Notes under the pieces: generated by a model
Database searches by the model: none
Told to the model about the DNA's origin: nothing
What the model saw: only the letters and a program-made list of their open reading frames with translations
Shown here: piece after piece, positions 39,642 to 48,928 of the stretch
Layout: every line of letters starts with the position of its first letter
How positions within the stretch are numbered: position 1 is the first letter of the stretch
NCBI RefSeq assembly: GCF_004330295.1
Contig: NZ_SJOJ01000019.1
Location: 45,677-109,676, forward strand
Length of the DNA stretch: 64,000 nucleotides
Direction: 5' to 3'
Source of the DNA: Rahnella victoriana
Lineage (GTDB): Bacteria > Pseudomonadota > Gammaproteobacteria > Enterobacterales > Enterobacteriaceae
Position numbers and translations under genes: made by a program

Positions 39642-40724
39642 TTAACGGCAATCTTCAATCGAAGCCAGCACCATTTCATGCGATACGCCGGAGCGTACTT
39701 CAGACTGACCAATTGCTTTCGGTAAAACCAGACGCAGCTCGCCAGCCAGTACTTTCTTATCACGCATCATGTGCGGCAGATAAGACTGCGCGTCCATAAC
39801 GTCGGGGCCGGTCACAGGTAACCCTGCACGGGTCAGTAAGGCTTTCACCCGGGCAATATCGCCCAGACTGAATTGTCCCAGGCGATGGGCCGTATAACAG
39901 GCCATCACCATACCGGCCGCCACAGCTTCGCCATGCAACCAGTTACCGTAACCCATTTCCGCTTCAATAGCATGGCCGTAAGTATGGCCCAGATTCAGCA
40001 AGGCGCGCATGCCGTTTTCACGTTCATCGGCAGCCACAACCTCTGCTTTCAGCTCGCAGCAACGACGGATGCAATAGGCCAGCGCGTTCATATCCAGCGC
40101 CAGTAAAGCGTCCATGTTGTCTTCAAGCCAGACAAAGAAGTCGGCATCCAGAATAATGCCGTATTTGATCACTTCTGCGAGACCCGATGACATTTCACGG
40201 GCAGGCAGCGTTCGCAGACAGTCGAGATCAACCACCACCGACGCAGGTTGATAAAACGCGCCGATCATGTTTTTTCCGAGTGGATGGTTTACCGCCGTTT
40301 TACCGCCAACGGAGGAATCAACCTGAGAAAGCAGCGTGGTTGGCACCTGTACAAAGCGCACACCGCGCTGATAACTGGCCGCAGCGAAGCCGGTTAAATC
40401 ACCGACAACGCCACCGCCAAGGGCGATCAGCGTAGTATCACGTCCGTGCGGCTTTTCGAGCAGCGCGGAGAACACGTCATTCAGAACAGTCAGGGATTTG
40501 TATTGTTCACCATCAGGCAAAATCACCTGATCAACACGAACGCCTGCCTGCTCCAGTACTGAACGGAGTGCGTCCAGATAGAGAGGGGCGAGGGTTTCAT
40601 TGGTCACTATCATGACCTGATCGCCTGCCTTTACCGGCATAAAAGAAGCCGGATCGTGGAACAATCCGGCAGCAATCGTAATCGGGTAGCTACGCTCCCC
40701 TAACGTTACGGTAATCCTCTCCAT
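39642..40724 (-). CDS. aroB: 3-dehydroquinate synthase
   Basis: 360 aa NAD- and metal-dependent enzyme for the second step of the shikimate pathway. The NAD-binding region [20 protein letters not shown], the substrate loop [20 protein letters not shown] and the metal-ligand stretch [20 protein letters not shown] are intact. It lies 57 bp after aroK in the same operon. Confidence 0.97.
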   Translation of the reverse strand: MERITVTLGERSYPITIAAGLFHDPASFMPVKAGDQVMIVTNETLAPLYLDALRSVLEQAGVRVDQVILPDGEQYKSLTVLNDVFSALLEKPHGRDTTLIALGGGVVGDLTGFAAASYQRGVRFVQVPTTLLSQVDSSVGGKTAVNHPLGKNMIGAFYQPASVVVDLDCLRTLPAREMSSGLAEVIKYGIILDADFFVWLEDNMDALLALDMNALAYCIRRCCELKAEVVAADERENGMRALLNLGHTYGHAIEAEMGYGNWLHGEAVAAGMVMACYTAHRLGQFSLGDIARVKALLTRAGLPVTGPDVMDAQSYLPHMMRDKKVLAGELRLVLPKAIGQSEVRSGVSHEMVLASIEDCR

Positions 40725-40781
40725 GTCGCGCTCTGTGACCTTCTTTAACTGACACCCTCAGGCAATGATGGACACCAATAA

Positions 40782-41303
40782 TCAGTTACTTTCCAGCATG
40801 TTAATAATCTGGTTAGCCACGACTTTGGCACTTTGATCATCGGTACGAATAGTGACGTCGGCAATCTCTTCATACAAAGGATTACGCTCTCTCGCCAGTG
40901 CTTCAAGCACTTCACGTGGCGGAGCACTCACTTGTAATAATGGACGTTTTTTGTCGCGTTGTGTACGCGCCAGTTGTTTTTCGATGGTAGTTTCAAGATA
41001 GACGACAACGCCACGCGCTGACAAACGGTTACGGGTTTCACGTGATTTCACGGAACCGCCACCTGTTGCCAGAACAATGCCTTGTTTTTCGGTCAGTTCG
41101 TTGATCACTTTTTCTTCGCGGTCGCGGAATCCGTCTTCGCCTTCCAAATCAAATACCCAGCCCACATCAGCTCCGGTACGTCGCTCAATTTCGTGATCGG
41201 AGTCGAAAAACTCCATATTGAGTTGCTGAGCTAACTGTCGACCAATAGTGCTTTTGCCGGCACCCATAGGCCCAACCAGAAAGATATTGCGTTTCTCTGC
41301 CAT
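40782..41303 (-). CDS. aroK: Shikimate kinase I
   Basis: 173 aa P-loop kinase phosphorylating shikimate, same length as E. coli AroK. Walker A is GPMGAGKST, the shikimate-binding Asp and Arg are in [18 protein letters not shown] and [10 protein letters not shown], and [13 protein letters not shown] is conserved. The start [12 protein letters not shown] is the conserved one; an upstream reading adds 18 residues without support. First gene of the aroKB-damX-dam-rpe-gph-trpS superoperon. Confidence 0.97.
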   Translation of the reverse strand: MAEKRNIFLVGPMGAGKSTIGRQLAQQLNMEFFDSDHEIERRTGADVGWVFDLEGEDGFRDREEKVINELTEKQGIVLATGGGSVKSRETRNRLSARGVVVYLETTIEKQLARTQRDKKRPLLQVSAPPREVLEALARERNPLYEEIADVTIRTDDQSAKVVANQIINMLESN

Positions 41304-41651
41304 GTTTTTCGGTATTACTAAGACAATTCGTTGATGATAACCCGCCCCGCCAATCAAATTAGCGGCGGGACCTAAACTGAAACCTCATGAGCGATATAGT
41401 GCGAGATCAGAAAAAAATTATCTCAACACTCTTGGTAGTTTGGCAACCGAATAAATCACTTTGCACGCCGCAGGAGGGAAACCGTACGTTTTTATCGGCG
41501 TGTCTGTCGTAATAAAAAGATCACGGTGCTCAATTCGGTAACCCTTGTAAGCTAAATCGAAGGCAGCGTCAAACTCAGAAGCCCCTCACGACACAAAAAG
41601 TTGCATGTGCTCAACGTTATTGTGCGATTTCCGTTAAGTCAGAATACCCAT
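41304..41651 (-). promoter_or_regulatory. aroK leader and promoter region, downstream of hofQ
   Basis: 348 bp without a credible gene between hofQ and aroK. In E. coli the main promoters of the aroK operon lie here, and I infer the same. A weak inverted repeat (GCGGGG... near 41341-41369) might act as a leader structure. No operator was recognised. Confidence 0.5.
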
Positions 41652-42923
41652 TTAACGGGTGCGGATTAAGGTCGGGGTAATGAAAATCACCAACTCGCGC
41701 CGTTGTTCATTGTTGTACTGATGTTTAAACAAGGAACCGACCACCGGTATGTCCCCCAACACCGGCACCTTGGTATCGGTTTTTTGATTTTTGCGCTGGA
41801 AAATCCCGCCGAGGACCAGGGTTTCGCCATCTTTTACGGTGACCTGCGTTTTGATTTCCTGTTTATCAATCGCCAGCGCCTCGCCTTCCGCCTGTTTGAT
41901 ACTTCTTCCGGGCATGTTCTGGCTTATCTGTAAGGCCAGCTGAATACGTCCGTCGCGCTGAATTTTCGGCATTACTTCCATACCCAGTACCGCTTCTTTA
42001 AATTCAATGGAGGTACTGCCGCTGGCTCCGCTGGAAACCTGATACGGGATCTCCGTTCCCTGTTTGATACTGGCGGTTTGCATATGGGCGGTCATCAGAC
42101 GCGGGCTGGCGATAATATCGACTTTGTCTTCCTGCTCAAGGGCGGTCAGTTCCAGATCGAGTATCCGTCCGCTGATATGCGCCAGATTAAAACCGGCGGT
42201 GAATATCGGGTTCTCCACCGGCATCCCCATACTGAAATTGTTCATGCGTACGGCTTTGGTGATGGCTTCCTCACCGGTGAATCCCCAGCGCACGCCAAGC
42301 TCCCGCAGGCTTTCACTGTTCATGGTCACGATATGCGCCGCCAGTTGCACCTGTTGTAACGGCAAATCCATTTCTTTTATCCACGGTGCCACGATATCCA
42401 GCGCTTCCTGCGTATCACGCAGCAAAAGCGTATTGGTACGGACATCCGCTGTCGCAATGCCTTTTGCCGAAAGCAGCGAGCCTTTCTGCGCATTCAGACT
42501 CATTGCCGTCTCTTTGGCATCCGCATAGTTTAACGGCACCGTGAGACTGACCACCGGACGTTGCAGCGCCTGTTGTTCAGCGGCCTCTTTTATTTGCTGT
42601 TGCACAGCCTGCTGGTCCACTTCGGGCGAGATCAGTAAGACATTGCCCTGTAACTGGCTGGTAAGGCGGTTCATTCGCAAAATGATGTCGAGCGCCTGCT
42701 GCCACGGCACATCTTTGAGTTTCACGCTTATCTGCCCTTCCACACCCGGCGCGGTCACCAGATTCAACTGCCGCGAATCCGCCAGAGCCTGCAACACTAA
42801 CCCGACCGGCGATGACTGGAATTCCAGTGACACCTGCGCCGGTGCGGCGGCGTTAACCGGGTTCAGGCATAAACACAGCAACGGCAGCGATATTTTGCTG
42901 CCAACATATTTCATCATTTTCAT
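41652..42923 (-). CDS. hofQ: HofQ, PilQ-type secretin for DNA uptake
   Basis: 423 aa outer-membrane secretin of the type IV pilus/competence-like Hof system, used in E. coli for growth on external DNA. A signal peptide ends near NPVNAAA, followed by secretin N0/N1 domains (VSLEFQSSPVGLVLQALADS, VTAPGVEGQISVKLKDVPW) and a secretin domain (LELTALEQEDKVDIIASPRL, VLGGIFQRKNQKTDTKVP) ending in LVIFITPTLIRTR. Three Met codons occur in the first four positions. The first overlaps the stop of the upstream gene (ATGA) and is used; the others would shorten it by 2-3 residues. Confidence 0.93.
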   Translation of the reverse strand: MKMMKYVGSKISLPLLCLCLNPVNAAAPAQVSLEFQSSPVGLVLQALADSRQLNLVTAPGVEGQISVKLKDVPWQQALDIILRMNRLTSQLQGNVLLISPEVDQQAVQQQIKEAAEQQALQRPVVSLTVPLNYADAKETAMSLNAQKGSLLSAKGIATADVRTNTLLLRDTQEALDIVAPWIKEMDLPLQQVQLAAHIVTMNSESLRELGVRWGFTGEEAITKAVRMNNFSMGMPVENPIFTAGFNLAHISGRILDLELTALEQEDKVDIIASPRLMTAHMQTASIKQGTEIPYQVSSGASGSTSIEFKEAVLGMEVMPKIQRDGRIQLALQISQNMPGRSIKQAEGEALAIDKQEIKTQVTVKDGETLVLGGIFQRKNQKTDTKVPVLGDIPVVGSLFKHQYNNEQRRELVIFITPTLIRTR

Positions 42924-43777
42924 TGTCCCTTCCCTGGAGAATCATTGCGTATGCCGAGGCGGAGGATCTGACGCTGAACGCCGCAGCGCGCGTCACTGAG
43001 AGTGAGCGCCACCTGCGAGGCGCTCAGAAGTTCGACTGTCCATGGCGGCGTGCCGAAGCGGGTGCCGGTTTCGACTTTGCTCCATTGCCCGTCAGGAGAC
43101 AGCAGCCAGCCGGAACGTTGATCACCCGTCTGTGACACACCACTCAGCGTCCAGTCAGCCGCCTGCAAAACACTCGCACAGGCGGAGGATTGCGGCGCGG
43201 CAAAAGGGTCACGCCGGGCGACGACGGCCTGCGTAAGTTCCGTCGTTTTTTCCGCATCAGGGGTTTGAGTGAGCAGTACCGAAACCACCAAACCGGCGTC
43301 GTTTGTGTGCAGACTCAGCTCACTGAGGGCAGGACGTTGGGACCCTTGCTGCATCGCATAAAGAAAATCCATCAGCCCGGTAAAAGACGCCTGTAATTCC
43401 AGCTCGCCCTGCGGCTGCGCTTTCGCATCAGGCACGGGTTGCCAGCGGACCAGCCGCGCCTGAGACGCTTGCAGCGGTTGGGCAAATTGCTGTTCCAGCG
43501 GCAGGCTCTGCCGTTCAACCTGCGCATGGTGTTTCAGTTCGCGCTGCAGATGTTCCAGCGGCGGCAGGCGTAGCAATGCCGCCTGAGTGCGTGAGATGCC
43601 CTGTTGCGCGGAGGCAATGTCGTGCGTCAGCGTCTGCAGTTGTTGCCACATGCCCCGCACTGCGGCCAGATACATCAGGAAAATCAGAACCAGTAAAAAG
43701 GCGATCAGGATCAGCGCCCGCTGCCAGCCCGGTTTTTCCATCAGCGGTTCGAGTCGTTCAGCAAGGAGCCGCGTCAT
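42920..43777 (-). CDS. HofO-HofP fusion protein (PilO/PilP-like)
   Basis: 285 aa, close to the sum of E. coli HofO (146) and HofP (134), in one uninterrupted frame. Residues 1-180 look like HofO/PilO: a membrane helix at 19-40 (QRALILIAFLLVLIFLMYLA), a coiled coil, then a small domain. From about 186 the chain continues as HofP/PilP: RRDPFAAPQSSAC (189-200) equals the PilP RDPF motif, followed by ADWTLSGVSQTGDQRSGWLL and a final Cys at 265. HofP's own signal sequence is missing. It overlaps both hofN and hofQ by 4 bp. Expected to bridge the inner-membrane platform and the HofQ secretin. Confidence 0.82.
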   Translation of the reverse strand: MTRLLAERLEPLMEKPGWQRALILIAFLLVLIFLMYLAAVRGMWQQLQTLTHDIASAQQGISRTQAALLRLPPLEHLQRELKHHAQVERQSLPLEQQFAQPLQASQARLVRWQPVPDAKAQPQGELELQASFTGLMDFLYAMQQGSQRPALSELSLHTNDAGLVVSVLLTQTPDAEKTTELTQAVVARRDPFAAPQSSACASVLQAADWTLSGVSQTGDQRSGWLLSPDGQWSKVETGTRFGTPPWTVELLSASQVALTLSDARCGVQRQILRLGIRNDSPGKGQ

Positions 43778-44337
43778 TGCGATGCCTCCGCCGCAGCCGG
43801 AGAACTGACCGCCCGGAGCGGCGTTTGCATGACAAAACTCAGCGTTCCGTCTGGTTTTTGCTGCACATAGGAAAGCCGGACGTGGCCCAGTAATTCGCTC
43901 GCTGACAGCGTGTCGCTCAAAGCCAGAATCTGGTGATAGAACCGCCCTTCGCCTTTTAACATCAGCATTCCCTGCCGCTCTGTCAGTTCATTCAGCCAGA
44001 TGTCTTCCGGCATCCGGGAGGCCAGCAATTCCAGCAGTTGCAGGTCATCCCAGCCTCGCTGCAAACGCTGATGGCTCAGCGCACGTTTTTCTGTCAGGAC
44101 GTTTAACTGTACAGCGGCGGTTTCCACACGCTGCTGCCGGAGTACCAGCGTTTGCGCAGCGGAATTCAGCGCGGACAGGTGCAGTTGCCGCAGCGCCCTT
44201 TCCTGCATAAGAAACGCAACGAGGAGAAAAGTCCCCGGCACAACCAGTACCGGCGTCACGGCAAAAAGCCTCAGCCAGTCACGCATCCGGCGCTGGCGGC
44301 GCAGGGCGCGCCACGGCAATAAGTTGACCTGCAGCAT
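43774..44337 (-). CDS. hofN: HofN, PilN-like inner-membrane protein
   Basis: 187 aa bitopic protein of the PilN family. Its N-terminus MLQVNLLPWRALRRQRRMRD contains the conserved (I)NLLPWR motif that binds PilM/HofM. It is followed by a membrane helix (about 26-46: FAVTPVLVVPGTFLLVAFLM) and a periplasmic coiled-coil plus ferredoxin-like domain (about 50-175). It overlaps hofM by one base and the next gene by four, consistent with a tightly coupled operon. Confidence 0.9.
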   Translation of the reverse strand: MLQVNLLPWRALRRQRRMRDWLRLFAVTPVLVVPGTFLLVAFLMQERALRQLHLSALNSAAQTLVLRQQRVETAAVQLNVLTEKRALSHQRLQRGWDDLQLLELLASRMPEDIWLNELTERQGMLMLKGEGRFYHQILALSDTLSASELLGHVRLSYVQQKPDGTLSFVMQTPLRAVSSPAAAEASQ

Positions 44338-45176
44338 CAGTAATCCGCCGCCCGCAATGCCAGCCCGACGGCAGGCGCGAACGCACCGGGGCTGGCAGGC
44401 AAAGGGGCTGACAGTTGCGTGATCGCACGCAAAGGCGACCAGTATTGCATCGGGGCGGGGGCGGGTTCGCCGCTGTAATAGTCTTCACGGCTGCACAGTG
44501 TCGCCGCACGATATTGTGAGCGGATGTACTGCGACAGCGGCGTTTTCGTTTCGGCTTCTGCCCCTTCCAGCAGACCAAACTGAAACGGCAAACTGTGCGG
44601 CGAAGCCCACAGCAGGGCATCATCAAGAGGATGGATCAACATGGCATCGCCGGGCAGCCCGGCAGCCTGAGCCGCAATCTGAAGCGCGCAGGGTGTCAGC
44701 TCGATGGCCTCAGGAAACAGCTGTGCCTGCGCCATGCATTGCATCCACTGTTCGATTTCCTGCTGTCTGGCCGCCGTGACAACCACCTGATTATCGCCGT
44801 GGGGATCGGCGCGGTAGTCCATCACCAGATGTTCCACGCTCAGGGGAAACTGCTTTGCCGCATGGGAAAAGATGAAAGCACTGCGCTGTGGCTCACACAA
44901 ACGGGCATCCGGCGCGGCCATGCGTTGCTGCATAATACGTTGTGCAGGAAGGCTAATTCGCAATGAGAAACCTGCCGGCAGCGTTTTTCGCCAGCACGAT
45001 AAAATGGCGATCAGCGGCGCGGTCTCATGTAATATCCCCTCCCGCAATGTGAAAGGGGGCAACGGATGCTGCCACCAGTGACGTAATTGCCAGCCATGAC
45101 GCCGCCGCTGAACGGCGATCGCTCGGGCAAAACCGGCTTGAATATCCAGACCTACCTGCCATGCTTGTAGTCGCAT
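44337..45176 (-). CDS. hofM: HofM, PilM-like actin-fold protein
   Basis: 279 aa, first gene of the hofMN(OP)Q operon. It corresponds to PilM, a cytoplasmic actin-like protein that docks on the NLLPWR tail of PilN. Recognisable blocks are WQVGLDIQAGFARAIAVQRR and LPAGFSLRISLPAQRIMQQR, plus a terminal PAVGLALRAADY, matching 'G(L)A(L)R'-type PilM ends. Sequence is divergent, as it is in all enterobacterial HofM. Divergent from mrcA, as in E. coli. Confidence 0.88.
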   Translation of the reverse strand: MRLQAWQVGLDIQAGFARAIAVQRRRHGWQLRHWWQHPLPPFTLREGILHETAPLIAILSCWRKTLPAGFSLRISLPAQRIMQQRMAAPDARLCEPQRSAFIFSHAAKQFPLSVEHLVMDYRADPHGDNQVVVTAARQQEIEQWMQCMAQAQLFPEAIELTPCALQIAAQAAGLPGDAMLIHPLDDALLWASPHSLPFQFGLLEGAEAETKTPLSQYIRSQYRAATLCSREDYYSGEPAPAPMQYWSPLRAITQLSAPLPASPGAFAPAVGLALRAADY

Positions 45177-45297
45177 TTTCGCCCAATCTCCATATCGTCA
45201 AGTAAATAAAAGAACGTATCCATGTTGCTGGCTTGCCTTTATACTACCGCGCGGTTGTTTATAAACTGCCCAATTGACACTTAATGGGAAATCTCAG

Positions 45298-47853
45298 GTG
45301 AAGTTCGTAAAGTATTTATTGATTCTTGCAGTGTGTTGCATTTTGCTGGGAGCAGCCTCGATCTTCGGTTTGTATAAATATATCGAGCCACAGCTACCCG
45401 ACGTCGCCACGCTTAAAGACGTGCGCCTGCAAACACCCATGCAGGTTTTCAGTGCCGAAGGTGATCTGATCGCCCAGTACGGTGAAAAACGCCGTATCCC
45501 GCTGAAACTTGACCAGATCCCACCGGAAATGGTGCATGCGTTTATCGCGACCGAAGACAGTCGTTTCTATGAACATCACGGCGTGGATCCGATCGGTATT
45601 TTCCGTGCGGCTTCCGTTGCGCTGGTGTCCGGTCACGCCTCACAGGGTGCGAGTACCATTACTCAGCAGTTAGCCCGTAACTTCTTCTTAAGCCCCGAAC
45701 GCACGCTGACCCGTAAAATTAAGGAAGCGTTTCTGGCCATCCGCATTGAGCAGATGATGTCCAAAGACGAAATCCTCGAGCTGTATCTGAATAAGATCTA
45801 TCTCGGTTATCGCGCGTATGGCGTGGGCGCTGCGGCACAGGTGTACTTCGGTAAAGATGTCAGTCAGCTGACACTCAGTGAAATGGCGGTGATTGCCGGT
45901 CTGCCAAAAGCACCGTCGACCTTCAACCCGCTGTATTCTCACGACCGTTCTCTGGCCCGCCGGAATACCGTACTGGCCCGTATGCTGGATGAAAAATACA
46001 TCACGCAGGCGCAGTACGATCAGGCCCGTGCCGAACCGCTGGTGGCGAATTACCATGCCCCGCACATTGAATTCTCAGCGCCCTATCTGACCGAAATGGT
46101 GCGTCAGGAAATGGTGAAACGTTATGGCGACAATGCCTATAACGACGGCTACATGGTTTACACCACCATTACCAGGAAAACCCAGTTAGCCGCGCAGGAA
46201 GCCCTGCGCACCAACGTGCTCAATTACGATATGCGCCACGGTTACCGCGGCCCGTCAAATCAGCTGTGGAAAGTGGGTGAACCAGCGTGGGATCAGGACA
46301 AGATTGTTCAGTCGCTGAAAACCCTGCCGGTGTATGGCCCGCTGTTCCCGGCGGTGATCACCGCAACGGATGATGCGCAGGCGACGGCCACCATGTCTAA
46401 CCGCGCAGTGATCAGCCTGCCGTTCAGTGGCATGCGCTGGGCACGACCTTACCGTAATGACAACGCTCAGGGTCCGACACCGAAGAAAGTGTCTGACGTG
46501 GTGCGTCCTGGTCAGCAGGTCTGGGTGCGTAAAGTGGGTGATGACTGGTGGCTGGCACAGGTGCCTGACGTCAACTCGGCCATCGTTTCCCTCAATCCAA
46601 ACGACGGGGCGATTGAAGCGCTGGTGGGCGGTTTCGATTTCAACCAGAGCAAGTTTAACCGCGCCAATCAGGCGGTTCGCCAGCTCGGTTCGAACATTAA
46701 ACCGTTCCTGTACACCGCGGCGATGGATAAAGGCCTGACACTGGCGACCATCCTCAACGACATGCCGATTACCCGCTGGGATGCCGGTGCGGGCACCGAC
46801 TGGCGTCCGAAAAACTCACCGCCAACGTATTACGGCCCGATCCGTCTGCGTCAGGGGTTAGGTGAATCGAAGAACGTGGTGATGGTGCGTGCAATGCGTG
46901 CGATGGGCGTGGATTACGCGGCAGAATATCTGCAACGTTTCGGCTTCCCGGCAGCGAACATTGTTCATTCCGAATCACTGGCACTGGGTTCCGCATCATT
47001 CACCCCGTTACAGGTTGTGCGCGGTTACGCCACACTGACCAATGGCGGCTATCTGGTTGACCCGTATTTCATCACCAAAATCGTGGATGAGTCCGGTCAG
47101 GTTCAGTTTGAAGCCAAACCGAAAATCGCCTGCCGCACCTGTAATATTCCGGTGATTTATGGCGATACGCAAAAATCTGCGGTGCTGTCGGATGATAACG
47201 TCGAAAACGTTGCCACCTCGGCCACCAACAGCAATAACAGCGTGCCTACGCCGCAACTGGAACAGGTGCCACCGAACTCGCCTCAGGTCGATGCCGCGCA
47301 GCAATATGCGCCGCATGTGATCAGCACGCCGCTGTCATTCCTGATCAGTGATGCCCTGAACTCTAACATCTTCGGGGAACCGGGCTGGATGGGGACGGGC
47401 TGGCGTGCGGGACGTGATCTGAAGCGTCATGACATTGGCGGTAAAACCGGTACCACCAACAGCTCGAAAGATGCCTGGTTCTCCGGATACGGTCCTGACG
47501 TGGTGACGTCGGTCTGGATTGGCTTTGACGATCACCGCCGTGACCTGGGGCGTTCAACGGCTTCAGGCGTGATCCCGGATCAAATCTCCGGGGCTGAAGG
47601 CGGTGCGAAAAGTGCTCAGCCAGCCTGGGATGATTATATGAAAGCCGTGCTGGATGGTGTGCCGGAGCAGCCACAAACCCCGCCTCCGGGCGTGGTGACG
47701 GTCACTATCGACAAGAGCACCGGTAAGCTGTCTGACGGCGGCGGTAACAGCCGTCCGGAATACTTCGTGGACGGAACGCAACCGACTGAACATGCGGTGC
47801 ATGAAGTCGGGACGACCATTATGGATAACGGTCAGGAACACGAGTTGTTCTGA
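45298..47853 (+). CDS. mrcA: Penicillin-binding protein 1A
   Basis: Bifunctional peptidoglycan synthase, 851 aa (E. coli 850), anchored by one N-terminal helix (LLILAVCCILLGAASIFGLY). The glycosyltransferase domain has EDSRFYEHHG and GASTITQQLARNFFL with its catalytic Glu; the OB-like insert lies about residues 315-400. The transpeptidase has SxxK in GSNIKPFLY, then SKN in ESKNVVMVR and KTG in GGKTGTTNSSKD. GTG at 45298 is chosen because the N-terminus then equals the E. coli one; an upstream TTG would add eight residues. Confidence 0.96.
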   Translation: MKFVKYLLILAVCCILLGAASIFGLYKYIEPQLPDVATLKDVRLQTPMQVFSAEGDLIAQYGEKRRIPLKLDQIPPEMVHAFIATEDSRFYEHHGVDPIGIFRAASVALVSGHASQGASTITQQLARNFFLSPERTLTRKIKEAFLAIRIEQMMSKDEILELYLNKIYLGYRAYGVGAAAQVYFGKDVSQLTLSEMAVIAGLPKAPSTFNPLYSHDRSLARRNTVLARMLDEKYITQAQYDQARAEPLVANYHAPHIEFSAPYLTEMVRQEMVKRYGDNAYNDGYMVYTTITRKTQLAAQEALRTNVLNYDMRHGYRGPSNQLWKVGEPAWDQDKIVQSLKTLPVYGPLFPAVITATDDAQATATMSNRAVISLPFSGMRWARPYRNDNAQGPTPKKVSDVVRPGQQVWVRKVGDDWWLAQVPDVNSAIVSLNPNDGAIEALVGGFDFNQSKFNRANQAVRQLGSNIKPFLYTAAMDKGLTLATILNDMPITRWDAGAGTDWRPKNSPPTYYGPIRLRQGLGESKNVVMVRAMRAMGVDYAAEYLQRFGFPAANIVHSESLALGSASFTPLQVVRGYATLTNGGYLVDPYFITKIVDESGQVQFEAKPKIACRTCNIPVIYGDTQKSAVLSDDNVENVATSATNSNNSVPTPQLEQVPPNSPQVDAAQQYAPHVISTPLSFLISDALNSNIFGEPGWMGTGWRAGRDLKRHDIGGKTGTTNSSKDAWFSGYGPDVVTSVWIGFDDHRRDLGRSTASGVIPDQISGAEGGAKSAQPAWDDYMKAVLDGVPEQPQTPPPGVVTVTIDKSTGKLSDGGGNSRPEYFVDGTQPTEHAVHEVGTTIMDNGQEHELF

Positions 47854-47870
47854 TGCCTGAGCTGTAAAAC

Positions 47871-47907
47871 AAAAAGCCGGTCTGCATCATGCATGACCGG
47901 CTTTTTT
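47871..47907. terminator. Bidirectional terminator between mrcA and nudE
   Basis: 12-bp stem AAAAAGCCGGTC / GACCGGCTTTTT around a 12-nt loop, followed by a further T. A-tract and T-tract flank it on both sides, serving the two convergent genes. Confidence 0.88.
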
Positions 47908-47927
47908 AATGGTTTTTTATGGCGGGA

Positions 47928-48485
47928 TCAGCGGGCGTTTCGTGTCAGAAAATCGTGCGCCAGGAATAACGCGCTGACATTGCGGGCTTCGCAAAAATCA
48001 GGGTGTTCGAGCAATTCCATCATGCGCGACACCGGCCAGCGCGTTTGCGGCAACGGTTCCGGTTCATCGCCTTCCAGACTTTTCAGGTACAAATCTTTGG
48101 CAATGACGATATTCATGCGGCTGGAGAAGTAGGAAGGCGCCATGGTCAGTTTTGCCAGCACATCAAAGTGGCGCGCGCCGTAGCCCACTTCTTCCATCAG
48201 TTCACGGTTAGCCGCCTCAAGCACACCTTCGCCAGGATCAATCAGCCCTTTGGGAAAGCCCAGCTCGTAGCTTTCGATGCCCACGGCATATTCCTGAATT
48301 AACAGCAGCTCATCATCAATGATCGGCACAATCATCACCGCTTCCCGATCGGAAGGACGCATGCGTTCATACACACGTTCAGCGCCATTGCTGAACGTCA
48401 GATCGACAGATTCGATGGTGAACAAACGCGAACGGGCCACGGTTTCCACCTTCATGATTTTCGGTTTTTGCAGGTGTTTTGTCAT
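47928..48485 (-). CDS. nudE: ADP compounds hydrolase NudE
   Basis: 185 aa Nudix hydrolase cleaving ADP-ribose, Ap3A and NADH. The Nudix box reads GEGVLEAANRELMEEVGYG (residues about 90-108), preceded by YELGFPKGLIDP, and all signature Glu residues are intact. The N-terminus matches E. coli NudE over MTKHLQKPKIMKVETVARSR. It is converging on mrcA and divergent from igaA. Confidence 0.95.
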   Translation of the reverse strand: MTKHLQKPKIMKVETVARSRLFTIESVDLTFSNGAERVYERMRPSDREAVMIVPIIDDELLLIQEYAVGIESYELGFPKGLIDPGEGVLEAANRELMEEVGYGARHFDVLAKLTMAPSYFSSRMNIVIAKDLYLKSLEGDEPEPLPQTRWPVSRMMELLEHPDFCEARNVSALFLAHDFLTRNAR

Positions 48486-48928
48486 GTCTTCCCCAACGTA
48501 TTATTCACCTGACCAGAGGTGTTCAAATGGGTTCGTTGTTCTGTTTACAGACGGCTATCAGACGTCATTGTGCGTTAATGAACGCCAGCATCGCAATCTT
48601 TACTGAAAAACGGTCTTGCCCCTGCGTATTTCCCGTACAAAATACCCGTAAAAAAACAGCGTTAATCGTGCAAAAAAAAGCACGTTAGCTTATGGCTGTC
48701 ACATTTTTGCTTTAACAAAATCACTCACACTTCAAAATAGGATTATACCGATACCCGTTCGTTCAGAAATACAGGTATCCTCTAGCGTGGTTTTTTTGTG
48801 CATAGTATTCAGGCAAACAATAATAAAAATCCTATCAAAAAAGCACCCATGCGCAGAATGTGCATTGCATTTATGTATAATACTTTCACAGAGTTGACGT
48901 AAGTCACCCACGTCTGAACGGGGATCGG
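48486..48928. promoter_or_regulatory. Long AT-rich divergent region between nudE and igaA
   Basis: 443 bp without a credible coding frame. The right half is clearly AT-rich and contains a good -10 hexamer TATAAT at 48876-48881, 48 bp before the igaA start, with TG just upstream. A short stem-loop CGTGC-A8-GCACG lies at 48667-48684. No known operator is recognised. Confidence 0.5.
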
